From assembly GCA_002391465.1 (NCBI GenBank), contig DGFC01000144.1:1743-12896 (forward strand): a stretch of DNA of 11,154 bases, in the 5' to 3' direction. Shown here piece by piece: positions 7,812 to 11,154 of this stretch. The notes beneath the pieces were generated by a model that saw nothing but the letters and a program-made list of their open reading frames with translations, was not told where the DNA came from and made no database searches. How positions within the stretch are numbered: the first letter of the stretch is position 1; every line of letters starts with the position of its first letter. The position numbers and the translations under genes were made by a program. The stretch is from Firmicutes bacterium UBA3910 (lineage in GTDB: Bacteria > Bacillota > Limnochordia > Darwinibacteriales > Darwinibacteriaceae).

Positions 7812-7835
7812 CCAATCCTTACCGGCGTAAGTTGG
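7812..7835 (+). repeat. Bulged inverted repeat upstream of spoVB
   Basis: CCAA plus CTTAC pairs with GTAAG plus TTGG around a CGGC loop, with a 2-nt bulge (TC) on the left arm. It lies in the 96-nt spoVT-spoVB gap, and no T-run follows. It may be a leader hairpin or an operator, or may have no role. I found no convincing sigma-E or sigma-G promoter in this gap. Confidence 0.3.
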
Positions 7836-7857
7836 AATACGGAAGGGAAGAAGGTAA

Positions 7858-9456
7858 ATGGCCAAGGAGTCTTTTTTGCGGGGAGCGGTAATTCTAGCGG
7901 CAGCCAGCGCAGTGAGCCGGGTGATTGGGCTTGCCTATATGGTTGTGCTCCCCCGGATCATTTATGCCGACGGTATGGGGTTATATCAACTGGTGAAGCC
8001 CATCCACTATTTCGCCGCGGTCTTGGCTATCGCCGGCATGCCGGTGGCCATGGCTAAGATGATTGCGGAGGAAGCGGCGAAAAAGTCCATGCAGAATGTG
8101 AACAAGATCTTCCGCTTGGGCTTCCTGCTTATAGCAAGCACAGGGGCCTTAACAGCCCTTGCCTTAATTTTGGGTGCGCCCCTCTTTGCCCGCCTTTTCG
8201 CCCAGGAAATGGGTGTGCAGAAGACCATTGCCATCCTGGGTTTCTCCTGTTTCCTCCTGGCTTTGGAAGCGGGGATGCGGGGCCTTTTTCAAGGTCTCCA
8301 GTTCATGCTCCCATCTGCTTTGGCCCAGGTTCTGTCCCAGACACTCCGGGTGGTATCCACCATAGGTTTCTGCCTCTGGTTAAGGCCCCAAGGGGTGGAA
8401 CAGGCGGTAACGGGTATTGGCTGGGGGTTCGTGGTGGGCGAGGGTACCGGTTGGCTGGTTATGCTCGCCTTTTTTCTTGCCCACAGACGAAAGCTGCTGG
8501 CTGGATTTGCCAGCGAGGCAAAAAAAGAGGCACGCTTAAGGGCTGTGCCAATCCTGAAAAAGCTGCTCCAGTTATCTATTCCTGCCGTGGTTGTGACCGT
8601 ACTTTGGCCAATTATGCAGTTGGCCGATAGTCTGCTCATACCCCTCCGTATGCAGGCGGCAGGGTTTTCCACTGAAGTAATCCGGGAAGGCTTGGGGCAT
8701 ATGGGGATGGCCCTGACTCTTGCCCATTTCCCCAATATAGTAACAGTAGCGCTAGCCACCAGCCTGGTACCGGCAATTTCTGAAGCCTGGGCCTTGAGAA
8801 GCAAGCGGTTGGTGAAATACAGGACAGAAGAGGCGGTGCGCATGGCCCTAATCTTCGGCATTCCAGCCTACGCCATCCTCTTTGTGATGGGTGGTCCCTT
8901 AGGTGAAGTGCTCTTTGGCTACGGGGAAATCGGGGCTCAGCTCAAGATTTTGGCTACAGGTACAATCACTTTGGGCCTAATCCAAGCCACTACGGCCGTG
9001 CTGCAAGGTTTGGGCTCCATGCTCATTCCGGTGCGCAATCTAGCCCTTGGTACCGCAGTCAAGTTCGCCCTCAACTACGTTTTAGTGGTAGACCCCCACT
9101 TAGGCATTCTGGGTGCAGCCTTAAGCACCGCCGCCGCTTGGGCGGTTGTGGCCTTGCTTAATGTGCTGGCGGTTAATGGGAGGGTGGGACGTATTGTTCC
9201 CCTGCGGCGGGGAGTGCTCTACCCGGCTGCAGCCGCAGCGGTCACGTCCTTTGGTATGTACTATCTTTGGGATACTCTAGCCTACTTTATTCCCAGCGGC
9301 CTGGCCACCTTGGGCAGTTTGGCAGCTGGCATAATCCTCTACTTCCTGCTCCTTGTGATGTGGGGCAGTTTGGCGGGGCGGGATCTGCACCTGATCCCCG
9401 TTTTCGGCAGGCGCATAGAGCGTTTTCTTCAAGACTGGGGTTTCCTGCGCAGTTGA
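7858..9456 (+). CDS. spoVB: SpoVB/YabM-type lipid flippase (MOP superfamily)
   Basis: Polytopic inner-membrane protein of the MurJ/Wzx-like superfamily. Family members are thought to flip lipid-linked sugar precursors; B. subtilis SpoVB is needed for spore cortex formation. The product has 532 residues and is rich in hydrophobic spans, consistent with about 14 membrane helices. The first lies around residues 7-30, and others include about 48-65, 87-112 and several in the C-terminal third (for example AAAWAVVALLNVLAV). The start MAKESFLRGAVILAAAS and the GLYQLVKPIHYF segment match SpoVB proteins. ATG 7858 follows GGAAGGGAAGAAGG, an A/G-rich ribosome site. The position after spoVT corresponds to yabM in Bacillus; YabM and SpoVB are paralogues, so the symbol is by family and may not be strict orthology. 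The 3' end overlaps the convergent mazG. Confidence 0.88.
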   Translation: MAKESFLRGAVILAAASAVSRVIGLAYMVVLPRIIYADGMGLYQLVKPIHYFAAVLAIAGMPVAMAKMIAEEAAKKSMQNVNKIFRLGFLLIASTGALTALALILGAPLFARLFAQEMGVQKTIAILGFSCFLLALEAGMRGLFQGLQFMLPSALAQVLSQTLRVVSTIGFCLWLRPQGVEQAVTGIGWGFVVGEGTGWLVMLAFFLAHRRKLLAGFASEAKKEARLRAVPILKKLLQLSIPAVVVTVLWPIMQLADSLLIPLRMQAAGFSTEVIREGLGHMGMALTLAHFPNIVTVALATSLVPAISEAWALRSKRLVKYRTEEAVRMALIFGIPAYAILFVMGGPLGEVLFGYGEIGAQLKILATGTITLGLIQATTAVLQGLGSMLIPVRNLALGTAVKFALNYVLVVDPHLGILGAALSTAAAWAVVALLNVLAVNGRVGRIVPLRRGVLYPAAAAAVTSFGMYYLWDTLAYFIPSGLATLGSLAAGIILYFLLLVMWGSLAGRDLHLIPVFGRRIERFLQDWGFLRS

Positions 9457-10217
9457 AGCTTGGCCTTTTCCCAATAGCGGTCCATTTCTTCTAGGGTCAT
9501 CCCCTCCAGCTTACCACCTTCTGCCGTGATCATCTCTTCCATCAGGCGAAAGCGCTCTACGAATTTGTCCGTGGCTTCCTGCAGGGTAAACTCTGGATCA
9601 ACATTGACGAAACGGGCAAAATTAACCGCTGCAAACAGCAGATCGCCCAGTTCTTCCTGGAGTGCTTCTTGGTCTTGACGCCGATAAGCTTCACGCACTT
9701 CGTCCAGCTCTTCTTCCACTTTCATCAGGACAGGGGCGGGCTCGTCCCAGTCAAAGCCGACTTTTGCCGCTTTTTTCTGTACCTTCTCTGCCCGCATCAA
9801 GGCAGGAAACACTCTGGGCACTCCATCCAGTACCGAGGTTCGCTCTGCGGCCGCCTTTTCGGTGCGTTTGATAGCGTCCCAATTGCGGGCCACTTCCGCC
9901 GGGGTGTCAGCCTCCCCTTCGCCAAAAACGTGGGGGTGGCGTCTGATCAGCTTCTCGCTGAGGTTGGAAATAACATCATCGATTGTGAAGTGCTCCCCTT
10001 CTGCCCCGATTTGGGCGTGGAGCAGGACCTGCAGCAGCACATCCCCCAGCTCATCCATGATGGCCCGGGGGTTATTTTGATCGATTGCTTCAAAGAGTTC
10101 ATACGTTTCTTCCAGCAGGTAGCGCTTGAGGCTGGTATGGGTCTGTTCCCGGTCCCAGGGACAACCGTCCGGGGCGCGGAGTTTAGCGATTATTTCAACT
10201 AGGCGCGACCAACTCAT
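9429..10217 (-). CDS. mazG: Nucleoside triphosphate pyrophosphohydrolase MazG
   Basis: Hydrolyses (d)NTPs to the monophosphate and pyrophosphate, thought to clear abnormal nucleotides and to influence ppGpp levels. The product has 262 residues, as in E. coli MazG, with two tandem MazG domains. The first carries CPWDREQTH (19-27), EETYE (36-40) and DELGD (55-59), the metal-binding EExxE plus ExxD pattern. The second carries VEEELDEV and EELGDLLFA. It lacks the N-terminal tetrapyrrole-methylase-like domain of Bacillus YabN. ATG at 10215-10217 follows AAGGAG (complement of 10225-10230), spaced 7 nt. It runs opposite to spoVB and overlaps its last 28 nt. It lies downstream of hup on the same strand but behind the hup terminator, so its promoter is unclear. 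Confidence 0.95.
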   Translation of the reverse strand: MSWSRLVEIIAKLRAPDGCPWDREQTHTSLKRYLLEETYELFEAIDQNNPRAIMDELGDVLLQVLLHAQIGAEGEHFTIDDVISNLSEKLIRRHPHVFGEGEADTPAEVARNWDAIKRTEKAAAERTSVLDGVPRVFPALMRAEKVQKKAAKVGFDWDEPAPVLMKVEEELDEVREAYRRQDQEALQEELGDLLFAAVNFARFVNVDPEFTLQEATDKFVERFRLMEEMITAEGGKLEGMTLEEMDRYWEKAKLQLRRKPQS

Positions 10218-10234
10218 CTTACCACTCCTTATTC

Positions 10235-10270
10235 ATGAAAGGGAAAAGCCCCCTGCACTGCAGGGGGCTT
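10235..10270 (-). terminator. Intrinsic terminator of hup
   Basis: An 11-bp perfect stem (10246-10256 with 10260-10270, AAGCCCCCTGC and its complement) has a 3-nt loop. On the - strand it is followed by TTTTCCCTTTC. On the + strand no T-run follows, so it acts for hup. It lies 13 nt after the hup stop and ends close to the mazG ribosome site. Confidence 0.85.
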
Positions 10271-10283
10271 AAGACATACGAAT

Positions 10284-10559
10284 TTACGGGGCAACTACTT
10301 CCCGCAGGGATTTGCCCGGTCTGAAGGCGGGAACCTTAGTGGCCGGAATCATGATTTCCTCTTTAGTTGCGGGGTTTACGCCTTTGCGAGCTTTGCGCTC
10401 CCTTACTTCAAAGGTGCCGAACCCTACAATGGTAACTTTCTCCTCGTTAGCAAGCGTTTCAGAAATGGTTGCAAACACAGCTTCTACTGCTTCACTAGCA
10501 GCCTTTTTGGTCATACCGGATTTCTCCGCAACACTGGCGATTAGTTCCGCTTTGTTCAC
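10284..10559 (-). CDS. hup: HU-family nucleoid DNA-binding protein
   Basis: Small basic dimeric protein that binds and bends DNA and compacts the nucleoid. The product has 91 residues, the standard HU length. It starts MNKAELIASVAEKSGMTKK, and the DNA-binding arm region GFGTFEVRERKARKG leads into VNP (61-63) and ends IPATKVPAFRPGKSLREVV. The intercalating tip is usually RNP; here Arg61 is Val, while Asn62 and Pro63 are kept. The start is GTG 10559 (reverse), behind a near-perfect AAAGGAGGT (complement of 10567-10575) spaced 7 nt, as expected for an abundant protein. In clostridia, hup commonly follows mazG in the same direction after spoVB. Here both genes run against spoVB. An intrinsic terminator follows. 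Confidence 0.96.
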   Translation of the reverse strand: MNKAELIASVAEKSGMTKKAASEAVEAVFATISETLANEEKVTIVGFGTFEVRERKARKGVNPATKEEIMIPATKVPAFRPGKSLREVVAP

Positions 10560-10720
10560 AAAGTAGACCTCCTTTAAGGTAGAAATATACCCATTTATTC
10601 TAGGATTGATCGGGTTTTCCTGCTATAGTGGTAATATTTTCCCCATTAACTTGGGTTTTACACGCCTTTTTAGAGATTTTCTGTCAGAAGTTTGGTGAAA
10701 CTAGTAAAAAAGGCGGGGGG
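10560..10720. promoter_or_regulatory. Divergent intergenic region, hup / spoIID-like gene
   Basis: About 160 nt, richer in A and T than its surroundings, between two divergently transcribed genes, so promoters for both should lie here. On the + strand TGGTAATAT (10629-10637) resembles an extended -10 element, but no -35 sits at the right distance; TTGATC at 10606 is 20 nt away. On the - strand TAGAAT (complement of 10597-10602) resembles a -10 toward hup with a poor -35. I cannot assign either with confidence. Confidence 0.35.
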
Positions 10721-11135
10721 ATGAGCATGAGCAGACGTCAACAACAGGCTGTTGTACTGGGATTGGTGCTGGTTGTGGCAGCCACTGTCACCATTCTAAT
10801 CAGCTGGTCCAGCAGCAATAAAAATATCGCTCGGGATTTGAAGCAGGAACCGGAGATCAGCGTTTACGTGAATGAAACGGGAGAGATCCTGCAGATGCCC
10901 CTGGAACGATACGTGGCAGCGGTGGTTGCGGGGGAAATGTTCCCGGACTGGCCGGTTGAGGCCTACGCAGCCCAGGCTATTTTCGTACGTAGCTTTACCA
11001 TGGATTTTATCTCCACAGGTGGAGTGCAGGATAAGTACGGGGCGGATGTGTCAACTTCCATTGAAGAGACCCAGGCCTTCAACCCCGATGCGGTCACACC
11101 GGCCATTGAAGAAGGGGTAGCCAAAACACGAGGTC
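10721..11135 (+). CDS. SpoIID/LytB-domain protein (5' part, cut by contig end)
   Basis: Probable membrane-anchored peptidoglycan-acting protein. SpoIID is a lytic transglycosylase that works with SpoIIP during engulfment in sporulation; LytB-type relatives modify amidase activity. About 138 residues remain. A short basic start (MSMSRRQQQ) precedes one membrane helix (about 10-29), giving an N-in anchor. The SpoIID domain then begins with ISVYVNETGEI, and LERYVAAVVAGEM (61-73) leads to AAQAIFVRSFTMDF. Glu72 corresponds to the catalytic Glu of SpoIID (E88 in B. subtilis). The start is ATG 10721 or ATG 10727; the purine-rich AAGGCGGGGGG just upstream gives better spacing to 10727. The frame stays open to the end, but the last codons (PVSYTH) come from adapter sequence. 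Whether this is spoIID itself or a paralogue cannot be told from the fragment. Confidence 0.82.
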
Positions 11136-11154
11136 CTGTCTCTTATACACATCT
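11136..11154 (+). other. Nextera/Tn5 mosaic-end adapter sequence (artefact)
   Basis: The last 19 bases are CTGTCTCTTATACACATCT, the Tn5 transposase mosaic end used in Nextera-type libraries. It ends exactly at the contig edge and interrupts the SpoIID domain. This is untrimmed adapter, not genomic sequence. Confidence 0.96.

Noticed and set aside
7806..7813. CATAACCC as a sporulation -10 element for spoVB
   Set aside because: It matches only the CATA start of the sigma-E -10 box, and no -35 element lies at the expected spacing.
8289..8861. 190-residue open frame on the - strand inside spoVB
   Set aside because: It lies entirely within the spoVB coding region and has no domain signature; its translation is Ser/Arg/Pro-rich, as expected from the complement of a membrane protein gene.
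9669..10202. 177-residue open frame on the + strand inside mazG
   Set aside because: It is antisense to mazG, which has clear motifs throughout. No ribosome site or family resemblance was seen.
10632..10664. Possible sigma-E promoter for the spoIID-like gene
   Set aside because: TAATATT at 10632-10638 fits the sigma-E -35 consensus, but the nearest -10-like sequence (TTTACACG at 10657) matches poorly and lies 18 nt away instead of 14-15.
1..11135. CRISPR, IS element, prophage, tRNA or a new defence system
   Set aside because: I saw no regularly spaced repeats, transposase or phage genes, tRNA-like cloverleaf or unfamiliar gene cluster. All reading frames of note belong to known housekeeping or sporulation families.

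Overview
The window looks like a contig end from a spore-forming Bacillota (Firmicutes), most likely a clostridial or related anaerobic lineage rather than a Bacillus. The evidence is a SpoVT whose DNA-binding end I recall as almost identical to the Bacillus protein, a SpoVB-type flippase, a SpoIID-like protein, a PurR of the Bacillus phosphoribosyltransferase type, and the gene order purR-glmU-prs-rplY(ctc)-pth-mfd-spoVT-spoVB-mazG-hup. Base composition is near balanced by eye. Five of the nine genes with a visible start use TTG or GTG behind strong Shine-Dalgarno sequences.

Left part (1-3644, + strand): the 3' end of purR, then glmU, prs, rplY/ctc and pth. They are tightly packed, and an intrinsic terminator lies between rplY and pth. 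These genes supply PRPP, UDP-GlcNAc, a ribosomal protein and peptidyl-tRNA recycling. The glmU product stops at 332 residues, against about 455 in the family, so it keeps the uridylyltransferase domain but has lost the acetyltransferase catalytic half.

Middle (3668-9456, + strand): mfd (transcription-repair coupling factor), spoVT and spoVB. A sequence matching the sigma-G consensus on both elements, with a 17-nt spacer, overlaps the end and stop codon of mfd. It should drive spoVT in the forespore independently of mfd. spoVB ends 28 nt inside the 3' end of the convergent mazG.

Right part (9429-11154): mazG and hup lie on the - strand, transcribed hup then mazG, with a strong hup terminator between them. 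A divergent spoIID-like gene follows on the + strand. It is cut off by the contig end. The last 19 bases are the Tn5/Nextera mosaic-end sequence, i.e. untrimmed library adapter, and should not be read as genome.

The region is mainly conserved housekeeping and sporulation genes. I see no CRISPR, insertion sequence, prophage, tRNA or rRNA, and no new multi-gene system. The points worth following up are the shortened GlmU, the embedded sigma-G promoter, the rearranged mazG/hup segment and the adapter artefact.
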